Shown: positions 9,316 through 18,507, counted from the stretch's first letter. The stretch is DNA of 64,000 nt from Nocardia sp. NBC_01730 (GCF_035920445.1 NZ_CP109162.1:4340001-4404000), one strand, 5' to 3'. Notes: generated from the letters alone by a model not told the origin. Made by a program: numbers and translations.

Positions 9316-9382
9316 GTCCCTCAGTGTCCCTTCCAGCCCTCACCAGGGCCAACGGGACTCTAATACCGAGTGGTCTCATTCA

Positions 9383-11059
9383 TTGGGAACGGGCCACTCC
9401 CGCACCAATACAGCGACAGGCGCACCTACCGGCACGCCCGCCGATGCGCACGTATTCCTCGCTGACGGGTTGGTGGCCTCTACCGGTGACACCGTCCGCA
9501 CCCGCCGCAACGACCCCCGCCTACGTTTGGGTGCCCGCGACTGGGTGCGTAACGGCTACACCTGGACCATTCAGCAGGTCCACCCCGACGACGCGGTAAC
9601 CGTCATCCGGCGCGTGCGCGGCCGCGACACCAGGACCGTCGTGCGTTTGCCAGGTGAGTACGTGCGCGAACACCTGCACCTGGGCTACGCCGCCACCATC
9701 GATTCCGCCCAAGGCATCACCGCCGATACCTGCCACGTCGCGCTGTCCGGGCGTGAATCACGCCAACAGTTCTACGTGGCGATGACGCGCGGGCGCCATG
9801 CCAACCACGCCTATATCGCCACCGCGCTCGACGGCGAAGAAGGCGACATCTACACCCTGCCCGCCCACTACCCTCGAACCGCCGTCGAACACCTCCACCA
9901 CGTTCTCGACCGCGACGGAGCCCGCAAATCAGCCCACACCGAACTACGCGACGCGCTCGACCCCTCACGCCGCATCGGGCGCGCCGTCGACATCTACCTC
10001 GATACACTCGGCATGACCGCCGAAAATGCCATCGGCACAACACGACTCGACACCATCGACCGGATAGCCGACCAACTCGTACCGGGGTTGACCGAGAGCC
10101 CCGCCTACCCGGTCCTGCGTCAACACCTGGCCATGCTCGCCCTTGGCGGGGCTGACCCGATCACCGAACTACGCACCGCCATCGCCGCCCGCGAACTCGA
10201 CACCGTGAGCGACCCCGCCGCCGTACTGGACTGGCGGCTCGACCCCACCGGCAACCATTCCGCCGGGCCCGGCCCGCTGGCCTGGACGCCAGGACTCCCC
10301 AGTGATGCCCACACCACCGACGCCGACATCGCGCCCGTGCAAGCGCGGGAACGGATCGTGGCCGAACTCGCTGGACAGATCAGCGACACCGCCCGCGCTT
10401 GGACCCCCGCCACCGCCCCGCGATGGGCGCGAGGACTACTCGGAACTGACTCCGAACTCGTGGCCGACCTCGCGATCTGGCGCGCAAGTCTCCACGTCCC
10501 CGACTCTGACCACCGCCCGACCGGACCCACCCGGCACACCGCGATCGAACGCGCTCACCAACAACACTTGCACCGCCGCATCCTCGAGATAACCAGCAAC
10601 ACTCGCCTACCCCAACACCGGTGGGCCGCCACGGTCGACCGCATCGACCCCCGCATCAGCACCGACCCGACCTGGCCAGTCATCGCCTCCCACATCGACG
10701 CCGCCGCCCGAGCCGGCATCGACATAGAACGCCAGCTCACCGACGCCGCCGGCGCTCGGCCACTACCCGACGAGATGCCCGCCGCCGCACTCTGGGCACG
10801 CCTGGAAATCGCCGACACCGACATCCATGGTCCCGACACCGACCACACAACCGACCACCACAACCCGCCTGCACCCATACCGTCCGGCGCAGTCGAACAA
10901 GCCGACGAACCAGACCCGATCGGATCGGCCATCGCGAACGCAATCGACGCCGCCACACCCGGCGACAACGCCGAATACTCCACATATGACCACTGCGTCG
11001 ATGAATTCGACCCCTACGGCAGCCAGGGACCCGACCCTGGTCACGGAATCGACTGGTAG
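9383..11059 (+). pseudogene. traA: MobF/TraA relaxase-helicase, C-terminal part after the IS insertion
   Basis: 558 codons that continue the split relaxase. The frame stays open leftwards into the insertion to 9131, but family sequence begins at about 9383. It contains the UvrD/RecD2-like C-terminal helicase motifs: LADGLVASTGDTVRTRRND, a long beta-rich stretch, then GYAATIDSAQGITAD (motif V) and FYVAMTRGRHANHAY (motif VI with the arginine finger). About 350 residues of TraA-specific tail follow. Joined to residues 1-865 it would give about 1420 aa, a normal TraA size in actinobacteria. A stray start inside this part could still make a helicase-tail fragment, but not a relaxase. Confidence 0.85.
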
Positions 11060-11166
11060 GCCGTCGTAGGTCTCGCCCATCGGCACCCACCGGGCAGATG
11101 CGAGCGCCCCCGCAGTGATTGGGTGCGCACAGCGGGAGACAACACAGTCTGCAAGAATCCGTGAGC

Positions 11167-11892
11167 ATGGGTGAGACACATGCGGGACTCGTTGTCTGGG
11201 ATGTCGACGGAACACTGATCCCCGCGGACTTGCGCTGGCTACGGCGGGCCGTGGCCAGCACATACAACCTTGACGAGTCCGCCGTCGTTTTCCCCACTTC
11301 GCGCGTGCACGGCTACACCGACGAATCAATCGTCGTCGACACCGCCATCGCCTCAGGGGTCACCGACGAGGCAGCAGAAGAAGGATTCAGCCGCTACGCC
11401 GACGTACTGATGGACGTCATGTCACACGGTGAGGCCGAACTTGCCCGCGACCAGGCCGCATACCCCGGTGCTGCTCGCACCATCGCAGCCTTGGCAGAAC
11501 ACGGGTACGTTCAGACCGCGCTCACCGGAAACCTGCGGGTCTCAGCCGAATTCAAACTTGCGGTTGCGGGCCTCGACTCACACCTCGACCTGGACATCGG
11601 CGCTTTCGGCTCGGATGCGCGAGACAGGTTCGACCTGCCCGCCTTCGTTGCCGACCGATTCCAAGCGAGGTTCGGGTACCCGCTCGACCCGGCACGTACG
11701 GTCATCATCGGCGATGCGCCGAACGATATCGCGACCGCTCGCCACGCGGGATTCGGCGTTGTCGCCGTAGCGCACAGACTGACATCCGAGGAGTTGTCGG
11801 AGCATTCACCCGATGCGATTGTCGATCGGCTAGAGCCTGACACGGTTTTGCAGGCGATCCGCGCGACCATGGGGTCGATCAGTAGCCGTTGA
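11167..11892 (+). CDS. HAD-family hydrolase (phosphatase-like)
   Basis: 241 aa from the ATG at 11167; a frame from 11119 lacks a protein-like start. HAD motif I is VWDVDGTL (nucleophile and acid/base Asp pair), motif II is TGN near residue 120, and motifs III/IV are in the C-terminal RTVIIGDAPNDIATA. A helical cap lies between motifs I and II. These features place it with phosphoglycolate-phosphatase-like hydrolases that split phosphate esters in the cytoplasm; the substrate is unknown. It overlaps the convergent XRE regulator gene by 14 nt at the 3' ends. HAD, APH-kinase and ligase genes together in one element may act on a shared small molecule, but nothing in the sequence names it. Confidence 0.82.
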   Translation: MGETHAGLVVWDVDGTLIPADLRWLRRAVASTYNLDESAVVFPTSRVHGYTDESIVVDTAIASGVTDEAAEEGFSRYADVLMDVMSHGEAELARDQAAYPGAARTIAALAEHGYVQTALTGNLRVSAEFKLAVAGLDSHLDLDIGAFGSDARDRFDLPAFVADRFQARFGYPLDPARTVIIGDAPNDIATARHAGFGVVAVAHRLTSEELSEHSPDAIVDRLEPDTVLQAIRATMGSISSR

Positions 11893-13210
11893 TGCTGTCG
11901 ACCCGTTCCCGCATCGCGAGGACGGGTCGTTCGTCATGCCATGAAGCCATCCTTTCGATAGCTCTTTGTGCGCGTTCGAGTCCGCGTTGGTTGCCCATGG
12001 TCGCCAGCGCGTCGTAGGTGTCGCCGAGAATTCGGCAGCCCTCTTCCAGCTCGCCGGACAGTGCATAGGCACTGGCGAGGTCTACCCTCGCGGCGAGGTC
12101 GACGCTTGGGCTGTCCCCTGCGGGTGTGTTCAACGCTTCGGTGAGTGCTGCAATCGCGCGCTTCGGTTGGCCGAGGAGGAGTTGGCATGTGCCGACATAG
12201 ACCTGAATGCGGGTGGTGTTCCAGTCGCTGAACAGTCCCGCACGATCGTTCTCGTCAATGTCCTCGGCAGCACGTTGGGCACGAATTAGCGCTGCCTCGC
12301 ATTCCTCCCGAAGTTCCAGCACTGCATAGGCTTGCGCTTGCTCAGCCCCGATCCGCGCTCGCGCGGCGGGTGGCAGAAAATCGGAGACGTTGGCGGCCTC
12401 CTTCAGTATCCGGAGCCCGATAACCACATCACCATCCGAGCTGATCAACGTTGCAGCATCAGACCTCAGGTTGCTCTCGAATATGCGCGCGATCCCACCC
12501 ATCGTCTTGTCTTGCAACTGGTCTGCAAGCCTTCGGGCGAATGCGCAGTGCGTGAGAGCCATCGACCTGTCACCGATGGCGCTCCAAACCCGGCTCGCCA
12601 CAACCGATGTTTCCCCTAGAAGCGCCCCCGCGCGTTGCTTGCTGCGATCGTCGGTCGCAGCACGGAACAGGGCGGCCACCGCGTCTCGATGAGCTTCGAT
12701 CGGTCCGATCAGAGCATCAGGGGCGATGCTTTGACGCTGGCTAGCCAATAGATCGGTGACGGCCGCGAAACTCCCGATGGACCTCTCCGATACAGCGCGC
12801 GATCGCATCAGCGATGTGGTCGAGCCGGAATCGAACGCTCGGTCCGAACCCAACTCGGTAGAGATGAGGACCGGCAATCGGGCCGAACCGGCCGAACCGG
12901 TTTCCGGCTCGGCCGCCACCGGATCCGATCGTCGGCGGGATTGGTGTCTAGTGCTTTTCGCTTCGACGCGGATGGCAACGAGGTCACCGTTCGCGCCGAC
13001 TGCGGTGTCAATTGCGGCGATCAGTTCCTGAGACGGCAGATTGGCGTCTTCCCATTCCGTCATTGAGACGTACTGACGTGTGTAGCCCGTCGCGGCCGCC
13101 AGTCCGCGCTGGCTGAGGCCCGCATCAAGGCGTCGGCGTTTGATTTCCCGCGCAAGGTGATTCGCGATGTCGCCCGGCGTCCGCTCGGGTTCGGTCGTCG
13201 GATCTGTCAT
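11879..13210 (-). CDS. XRE-family regulator with TPR-like C-terminal sensor
   Basis: 443 aa. A Cro/C1 HTH occupies residues about 18-70 (IKRRRLDAGLSQRGLAAATGYTRQYVSMTEWE). A linker follows, then a long helical region (about 150-430) with repeated Ala/Leu/Arg helices such as ALTHCAFARRLADQLQ and IAALTEALNTPAGD. This fits the TPR-type ligand- or peptide-sensing part of large actinobacterial XRE regulators. It is divergent from the four-gene run starting at 13527 across a 316-bp gap, so it may control those genes and itself. It is convergent with the HAD gene. No ligand can be inferred. Confidence 0.8.
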   Translation of the reverse strand: MTDPTTEPERTPGDIANHLAREIKRRRLDAGLSQRGLAAATGYTRQYVSMTEWEDANLPSQELIAAIDTAVGANGDLVAIRVEAKSTRHQSRRRSDPVAAEPETGSAGSARLPVLISTELGSDRAFDSGSTTSLMRSRAVSERSIGSFAAVTDLLASQRQSIAPDALIGPIEAHRDAVAALFRAATDDRSKQRAGALLGETSVVASRVWSAIGDRSMALTHCAFARRLADQLQDKTMGGIARIFESNLRSDAATLISSDGDVVIGLRILKEAANVSDFLPPAARARIGAEQAQAYAVLELREECEAALIRAQRAAEDIDENDRAGLFSDWNTTRIQVYVGTCQLLLGQPKRAIAALTEALNTPAGDSPSVDLAARVDLASAYALSGELEEGCRILGDTYDALATMGNQRGLERAQRAIERMASWHDERPVLAMRERVDSINGY

Positions 13211-13526
13211 GAGCGCCCCTCCACTTTGCGGGTCGGTTCGGGCCTACCGCGCAGGTATGGCAAATCGCGTGCCCCACTATTTGCCACCTTTCCGAACAGT
13301 GTAGGCAGCCCGTTTCCTGGATGTGGGTAACGGGAAGACCCGGCCCGGATCGAGCGGAGAGACCGAACGATGGCAACCACTGTTCGACACAGCGTTCCCT
13401 CAGCGGACGCGGCACCAACGTGCCCCACCGACGGGGCTCAGGCGATGCCGACCGATAGCCGGGTTTGCCAAGCCATCGCCGCCACCGAACGACCCCAAAA
13501 TATCGCCGAGCCTACCGAGGTGACCG
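13211..13526. other. Divergent promoter region between the XRE regulator and a four-gene run
   Basis: 316 bp between divergent genes. A frame from the ATG at 13370 (with GGAGAG upstream) stays open to 13918, but its middle is the antisense-like shadow of the 13527 gene, so I do not call it. No clear palindrome was found. This region should hold the promoters of both directions and any operator of the XRE protein. Confidence 0.4.
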
Positions 13527-13742
13527 ATGACAACCACCCTCGAAGCCGATGTTTTCGCTCTCCTGAGACCCGGCGGGCTGCTGACCGCCGACACGATCGC
13601 CCTCAACCTGAACGCGCCGAGGTGGCGTGTGGTGCGTGTCCTGCACGCATTGCGCGACAACGGCGACGCCTTCCAGAACCGGCAAGCGAAGTGGCAGATT
13701 ACGGTCGGACAGCATCGCCCACAACGGCAGGCGGCGCGATGA
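13527..13742 (+). CDS. Small winged-helix-like DNA-binding protein
   Basis: 71 aa. The segment DVFALLRPGGLLTADTIALNLNAPRWRVVRVLHALRDNGDAF reads as a winged-helix HTH: a helix, a turn, a recognition helix with WRVVRVLHAL, then a beta wing (QAKWQITV). Its stop overlaps the next start as ATGA (13739-13742), which points to translational coupling. It is the first gene of a tight four-gene run. It may be a repressor or excisionase-like factor of the element; that is inferred from fold and place. Confidence 0.65.
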   Translation: MTTTLEADVFALLRPGGLLTADTIALNLNAPRWRVVRVLHALRDNGDAFQNRQAKWQITVGQHRPQRQAAR

Positions 13743-13918
13743 GCCACCTCACCCCGCCGACCTCCGCGCCCCGACCGTCACTGGCCGATCTGGTGGCAAC
13801 GCTGGAAGCGATGCGTGAAGCCGGATGGGTCACCGCTACAACGGAACCAACATCGCTCGACGTGGCCAGCCCGACCACTCCGTGCGCCCCGTTGGCCGCG
13901 TCTACCGGGGCCCACTGA
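13739..13918 (+). CDS. Very small protein in the coupled gene run, unknown
   Basis: 59 aa from the ATG that overlaps the previous stop. Residues 15-30 (LADLVATLEAMREAGWVTA) form a likely helix; the rest is Pro/Thr/Ala-rich. Its stop overlaps the next ATG (TGATG at 13916-13920). No family is recognised. It is supported by the perfect coupling on both sides rather than by its own sequence. Confidence 0.5.
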   Translation: MSHLTPPTSAPRPSLADLVATLEAMREAGWVTATTEPTSLDVASPTTPCAPLAASTGAH

Positions 13919-14397
13919 TGACCAGAACCGGCCCACCCGTCTCGGCCTACGCCGAAACTCCCCGATCACGCTGTGAGTTCTACCGGCACGAGTGCTCGCT
14001 GCCCACTGTGGTCGACCCCAACACCGGGCGGATCACGATGAAGGCCGGGTTCGTCGGTGCGGTGATGATGCCCATCTACCTGGCACAACGGGTCAGAACC
14101 GCCCTCGATGTGCGCGGGGTTGCGCCGTTGCCGATCATCGGCCACCCCCGCTCCAACATGTGGACGTTCTTGGTCCGCTCAGATATCCGGCCGAACGGTG
14201 ACCCTGCCGAAGTGGCGCGGCTGTGGCGAGCGCGGGTGGTGGTGATCCGCGAGGGCGATATCGCATTGCCCTCTCCGGTGCTGGACGCCCTGATGGCCCG
14301 CACGTGGATATCTCCGGCCATCAGCAAGTTCCGGCCGTCAGGAACGGTTGTCCTCGAATGCGCCCTGGCTTGCTTACCGAGGCAGCACCCCCGATGA
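13918..14397 (+). CDS. Unknown 159-aa protein of the coupled gene run
   Basis: Starts at the ATG in TGATG and ends in ATGA shared with the next gene. The N-terminus holds CEFYRHECSLPTVVDPNTGRI, with two cysteines and two histidines near residues 19-26 that could bind metal. A region with alternating hydrophobic and charged residues follows (VGAVMMPIYLAQRVRTALDV), then WTFLVRSDIRPN. It looks like a real alpha/beta cytoplasmic protein without signal or membrane segments. I do not recognise the family. Confidence 0.6.
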   Translation: MTRTGPPVSAYAETPRSRCEFYRHECSLPTVVDPNTGRITMKAGFVGAVMMPIYLAQRVRTALDVRGVAPLPIIGHPRSNMWTFLVRSDIRPNGDPAEVARLWRARVVVIREGDIALPSPVLDALMARTWISPAISKFRPSGTVVLECALACLPRQHPR

Positions 14398-14612
14398 ACC
14401 CCGGCGGTCGCTCACCCTGTCCCGACGAACCCGATATCCACCTCACAATCCAATTCCCGAGTGTTCGAATGGATTTCGCCGCGTGCTTGACCGCCGCTCT
14501 GGTGTTCGTGCAAGACATGGCCGCCCACCGACCCTGCACCGTCGCCGTCGATTCCGGCCACTGTGTCGGGCTCCCGAGACTCCCGAACGAGCGCCTTTAC
14601 CTACTGCCCTGA
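14394..14612 (+). CDS. Small unknown protein, last gene of the coupled run
   Basis: 72 aa from the ATG overlapping the previous stop (ATGA at 14394-14397). The middle part (VRMDFAACLTAALVFVQDMAAH) is an amphipathic to hydrophobic helix. There are two further cysteines, and the protein ends LPRLPNERLYLLP. No family is recognised. Coupling argues that it is translated with the three genes before it. Confidence 0.5.
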   Translation: MNPGGRSPCPDEPDIHLTIQFPSVRMDFAACLTAALVFVQDMAAHRPCTVAVDSGHCVGLPRLPNERLYLLP

Positions 14613-14867
14613 CCTGCGCGACCAGCAGGCACTTTCGACCAATTGAATGGCCGTCGACGCGCCCCGGTGAGTCCCGAGACACCTCACCCCGGCCCGTGCG
14701 AAGGTGGCCCCGGCAGTGGCCACGACTGCCGACTGACACCACATAGCTGGTACGCCACAACAGTTTTCACCACAACAACCCCGGACATGACAACATGGCG
14801 ACCCCCAAGAGCGCGACGACCAAAAACACCCAGAACCACCGACCAGCACAGGAGGAAACGACATCAC

Positions 14868-15683
14868 GTGAGCGACCCCGACCGCGCTACGGTCTTGGAC
14901 CAGTCCCGCCCCAACAGCGCGCGCATCCACACCGCCATCCTGGGCGGCAAGGACTACTACACCGCCGATCATGTGATCGCCGAGAAACTGACCCGGAGCA
15001 AGATCGGCCCCGCGATCACCGAATCGCGTCGGTTCGCCCTGCGCGCGGTCGGATACCTCATCGACCACCACCAGGTCACTCAGTTCGTGGAACTGGGGTG
15101 CGGGTTCCCGCACACACCCAACATCGGCGATATCGCCGCAGACCGCAACTACACCGCACGCACGTTGTACATCGACAACGACCCGATTGCGGCCACCCAC
15201 GCCCGCGCCCTCATGACCGGACACACCACCCACACCGCCGAAATCGACCTCACCGACACCACCGCAGTACTCGACGCCATCACCACCGCCCTCGACACGA
15301 CAGCACCGATAGCGCTATGTCTGTCTGGCACCGCCGAACTCATCGAGGACGCCCCGGCGATGATCGCGGCGTTGACCCACGCACTACCAACCGGAACATG
15401 GCTGGTGTTCACCCACATCACCGCCGACATGCACGGCAAACACATCGACGCAGCCACCGAGACCCTGCGCGCGGCCGGAATCGCCTACCACCCACGCACC
15501 CACAACGACATCGCCTCGATGCTCACCGGGTACCAACTGCACACCCCCGGCCTGATCGCACCACACCGATGGCGACCCGAACTCATCTGCCCCGGCCGCT
15601 ACGACCACGCCATCGAACCGCTACACGCCGCCGTATGGGACCTGAGCGCTTACGCCGCTATCGGCCAACGGTGCCGGACTTGA
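14868..15683 (+). CDS. SAM-dependent methyltransferase, DUF574 (SAM_MT) type
   Basis: 271 aa from the GTG at 14868, chosen because AGGAGGA lies at 14850-14856 and the preceding frame is not protein-like. The start (RPNSARIHTAILGGKDYYTADHV) is the signature of the actinobacterial DUF574 family. The SAM-binding loop is FVELGCGFPH, followed by an acidic residue pair in TLYIDNDPIAATHARAL. The family is abundant in streptomycetes and nocardiae; its members methylate small molecules, and few substrates are known. It stands alone between the coupled gene run and the murF-like gene. Confidence 0.82.
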   Translation: MSDPDRATVLDQSRPNSARIHTAILGGKDYYTADHVIAEKLTRSKIGPAITESRRFALRAVGYLIDHHQVTQFVELGCGFPHTPNIGDIAADRNYTARTLYIDNDPIAATHARALMTGHTTHTAEIDLTDTTAVLDAITTALDTTAPIALCLSGTAELIEDAPAMIAALTHALPTGTWLVFTHITADMHGKHIDAATETLRAAGIAYHPRTHNDIASMLTGYQLHTPGLIAPHRWRPELICPGRYDHAIEPLHAAVWDLSAYAAIGQRCRT

Positions 15684-15867
15684 GCCAGCCCCAACACCGC
15701 CCGCGTGCGCAACCGACTCTGAGGAAAGGGCTCGAGGTAATCCGGACGATCAGGCCGGTCCGGTGGCGAGCATGATCGTGGCGCACAGCCGATCTCGCCG
15801 CCCGCGCAGGGGCTAGTCCCAGGCTCCTAGCACCACAGTGGTTACTGAAATCGAAAGGTTGGAACCC

Positions 15868-17247
15868 ATGATCCACATGACCCTCACCGAGGTCGCCCAA
15901 GCGGTCGGCGGTCGGCTCGACGCCGTCAACGACGCACAGGTGACCGTCACCGCAGCGACGGCATTCGACTCCCGACAGGTCGAGGCTGGCGGACTGTTTG
16001 CCGCGCTGGGCGGCAACCGCGTCGATGGCCACGACTTCGCAAGCGCCGCCATAGCGAAGGGCGCGGTCGCGGTCCTGGCATCCCGCCCGACCGGCACCCC
16101 GGCGGTCATCGTTGATGACGTGGTGACTGCGATGAGCGATCTGGCCCGCGCCGTGGCCGCCCGCTACACCGGCCGGGTGCTGGCGATCACCGGTTCGGCG
16201 GGCAAGACCTCCACCAAGGATCTGCTCACCCAGATTCTGGCCCGCCACGGCAGTGTCGTGGCCACCCAGCGGTCGTTCAACAACGAGATCGGTTTCCCGC
16301 ACACCGTGCTGAGAGTCGAGGCCGACACCGACTTCCTCGTGTTGGAGATGGGTGCGCGCGGGCGCGGCCACATCAGCCACCTCGCCGCCATCGCCCGCCC
16401 GCAGATCGGCGCGGTCCTGGGCATCGGCTCGGCCCACATCGGCGAATTCGGCAGCCGCGAGGCAATCGCGGTCGCCAAACGCGAACTCGTCGAAGCCCTC
16501 GACCCCTCAGGTATCGCGGTCCTCAACGCCGATGACCCGTTGGTTGCGGGGATGGCCGACCACACCCGCGCCCAGGTCCTGCGATTCGGCACCGCTGCCG
16601 ATGCCGATGTGCGTGCCACCGACATCACCCTCGACGCCAGCGCCCGCCCACAGTTCACCCTGCGCCACGGTGACGATGCCGCGCCGGTCACCCTCGGAGT
16701 GGTCGGTGAGCACCATCTAACCAACGCACTCGCAGCGGCCGCGCTGGCATTGAGCGCCGGTGTCGAATTCGCCACTGTCGCAGAAGGGCTCAACGGCACG
16801 GGGTTGGTGTCGGGCAGCCGGATGGAGGTCACCGAACGCCCTGACGGGGTCACCGTGATCAACGATGCGTTCAACGCCTCGCCCGAAAGCGTCGAAGCCG
16901 CACTGCGGTCGCTGGCCACGATCGCCGCCGACCTCCGGCCCACCGTCGCGGTGCTCGGGGAGATGCGTGAACTCGGCGACACCGCACCGGCCTTGCACGC
17001 AACGATCGGACGTCAGGTCGCTGATCTGGGCATCGGCACCCTGATCACTGTCGGCGGCCATCACGCCGAGCTCATGGCCACCGCCGCCCGCGACGCAGGC
17101 TCCGCACAGGTCACCCACGTCGAATCCAAAGACCAAGTGCTGGACCTACTCAACGAAGGTCTGCGCGGTCGCGACGTGGTCCTGATCAAGGGCGCCAACT
17201 CCGCTGGCCTGTTCGAGACCGCCGCAGCACTCGCCACCAGCCATTGA
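15868..17247 (+). CDS. MurF-like ligase (UDP-MurNAc-tripeptide:D-Ala-D-Ala ligase family), element-borne
   Basis: 459 aa from the ATG at 15868. The Mur ligase layout is complete: an N-terminal substrate domain (ATAFDSRQVEAGGLFAAL), the ATP loop GSAGKTSTK, NNEIGFPHTVL, EMGARGRGHI, the middle motif GEHHLTNALAA, DAFNASPES and the C-terminal VLGEMRELGD. Known MurF adds D-Ala-D-Ala to the peptidoglycan precursor in the cytoplasm. A host copy is expected in the division cluster outside this window, so this is probably an extra copy. It is followed 18 nt later by an APH-type kinase. It might change the precursor peptide or make a non-ribosomal amide of another kind. The ATP-site residues look intact. 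Confidence 0.82.
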   Translation: MIHMTLTEVAQAVGGRLDAVNDAQVTVTAATAFDSRQVEAGGLFAALGGNRVDGHDFASAAIAKGAVAVLASRPTGTPAVIVDDVVTAMSDLARAVAARYTGRVLAITGSAGKTSTKDLLTQILARHGSVVATQRSFNNEIGFPHTVLRVEADTDFLVLEMGARGRGHISHLAAIARPQIGAVLGIGSAHIGEFGSREAIAVAKRELVEALDPSGIAVLNADDPLVAGMADHTRAQVLRFGTAADADVRATDITLDASARPQFTLRHGDDAAPVTLGVVGEHHLTNALAAAALALSAGVEFATVAEGLNGTGLVSGSRMEVTERPDGVTVINDAFNASPESVEAALRSLATIAADLRPTVAVLGEMRELGDTAPALHATIGRQVADLGIGTLITVGGHHAELMATAARDAGSAQVTHVESKDQVLDLLNEGLRGRDVVLIKGANSAGLFETAAALATSH

Positions 17248-17265
17248 CCGAAGAAACGAAACACC

Positions 17266-18129
17266 ATGAGAAGCAAAGACATCGTGGCACTGGCCCGAGC
17301 GGCCTGCACCCAAGCCCAGGTCCCCGCTGCCCGGATTGACCCGATTCGATTGCGCGACAACGCCATGCTGCGCACCGACACCGCGACCATCATCCGCATC
17401 CATCAGCGCGGGGAACTGGCAACGGCGGTCCGGGAGCTACGAGCGGCGGACTGGTTGCGTTCCCATCACGTTCGCGCACCAGAGCCGCTGGTGCCCGACC
17501 CGGTCGTGGTGGCTGGGCGACCTGTCACCTTCTGGGAAGACCTCGGATCGGGCGGTCCGGCCGAGGCCGCCGAAACCGGGGCGATGCTCGCCCGGCTACA
17601 CACATTGCGCGTGCCCAGCCACCTCGGGCTGCCCCGCTTCACCCTGCCTGATTTCACCGACCGCATCGACCAATGCCTCACCGACGATACGGACAAACAG
17701 TGGCTGCGCGGCTACGCCGAAAACCTCGCGGCACGGTGGCACGTGCTGGAGTGGCCGAGTCCGTGGTGTGTCATCCATGGCGACCCGTCCCCGGCCAACA
17801 CCATGGCCGCAGCCACTGGTGGACACGTCGTGGACCTGGAACGCTGCTGCATTGGACCCCCGCAGTGGGATCAAGCCACCGTCGCATTCCAGTCCGACAC
17901 CCTCTCGGACCCACCAACGCGGTGGGAACAGTTTGCCGACGCCTACGGCTCCGACGTCACCGACTGGCAGGGCTACCCGGTGATCCGCGACGTCCGATCC
18001 TTCGAGTTGTGCCTGTTCGCGCTACGCCACGCCAGTGTCTCCGACCACGCCCGCCACCAGGCCGACTACCGGCTGGCCTGCCTACGCGGGGACCAGGGCT
18101 TGCGGCCATGGAGGTGGGTTGCACCCTGA
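17266..18129 (+). CDS. Aminoglycoside phosphotransferase (APH)-family kinase
   Basis: 287 aa. The kinase core has the catalytic loop VIHGDPSPANTM (HGD...N) and the metal-binding Asp in HVVDLERCCIGPPQWD, as in APH and choline/homoserine-kinase-like enzymes. The N-lobe is short (AMLRTDTATIIRIHQRG). These proteins phosphorylate hydroxyl groups of aminoglycosides or of other small molecules. The gene lies 18 nt after the murF-like gene and is probably co-transcribed. That link makes a shared small-molecule substrate possible; aminoglycoside resistance cannot be claimed from sequence. Confidence 0.78.
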   Translation: MRSKDIVALARAACTQAQVPAARIDPIRLRDNAMLRTDTATIIRIHQRGELATAVRELRAADWLRSHHVRAPEPLVPDPVVVAGRPVTFWEDLGSGGPAEAAETGAMLARLHTLRVPSHLGLPRFTLPDFTDRIDQCLTDDTDKQWLRGYAENLAARWHVLEWPSPWCVIHGDPSPANTMAAATGGHVVDLERCCIGPPQWDQATVAFQSDTLSDPPTRWEQFADAYGSDVTDWQGYPVIRDVRSFELCLFALRHASVSDHARHQADYRLACLRGDQGLRPWRWVAP

Positions 18130-18215
18130 AACGAAGGCTCGCGGCCGGGGTCTCCTACCACCCACGCAACCACGACGACATCGGCATCGGCATCGGCATC
18201 GAGGAGGGGGCTGCG

Positions 18216-18311
18216 ATGGCACACGAGCTGCCGCACCCCTTCGGGGCTTGCCACACTTCACAGTTCAGGACTTCGCGGGTCATACGCCGTCGCGGCACAA
18301 GGAATGCGTAA
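18216..18311 (+). CDS. Possible 31-aa peptide with strong RBS
   Basis: GAGGAGGGGG at 18201-18210 lies 5 nt upstream of the ATG at 18216. The peptide begins MAHELPHPFGACHTSQF and ends in a very basic stretch (RVIRRRGTRNA). Just before the RBS, ATCGGC is repeated in tandem (about 18180-18200). There is no conservation evidence. The RBS is much better than chance, so I list it as a candidate only. Confidence 0.3.
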   Translation: MAHELPHPFGACHTSQFRTSRVIRRRGTRNA

Positions 18312-18507
18312 CCAACATGTGACCCCGTCGAGTCATACCACCTCTGCACTCCTCATTGCATGAGCTGTGGACGATGGTGAGCCGCGCCGGACCGACATGA
18401 TCTCGCGCCTGCAAGACCTTTGCAGCACCAGATGTGGGCCACACGCCGGGCCGGAGTCGGGAGTGCCTTCCTGAGCGCCCACTGTCACCTCGATCGCATC
18501 GGCAAAC

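Larger units (their letters stand above)
8112..9378 (-). mobile_element. IS3-family element (IS407-like), copy 1, inserted in traA
   Basis: A 1267-bp element whose ends I place at TGACC... (8112) and ...GTCTCA (9378), giving the usual TG...CA termini. The terminal repeats are imperfect. It encodes OrfA (9034-9315) and OrfB (8171-9004) on the minus strand. Removing the element plus 4 bp (9379-9382) joins two complete traA codons in frame (TCC then TTG). This agrees with the 4-bp target duplication of the IS407 group, although the flanking tetramers (CTCC and TTCA) are no longer identical. A second, shorter relative lies at 22708-23766. Confidence 0.85.

Noticed and set aside
8108..9382. A perfect target-site duplication around IS3 copy 1
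   Set aside because: The flanking tetramers CTCC and TTCA share only two positions. Frame restoration supports a 4-bp duplication in size, not in sequence.
13370..13526. A gene starting at ATG 13370 with a good RBS
   Set aside because: Its frame has no own stop and runs through the winged-helix gene as an out-of-frame shadow. The proteins at 13527 and 13739 are more plausible.
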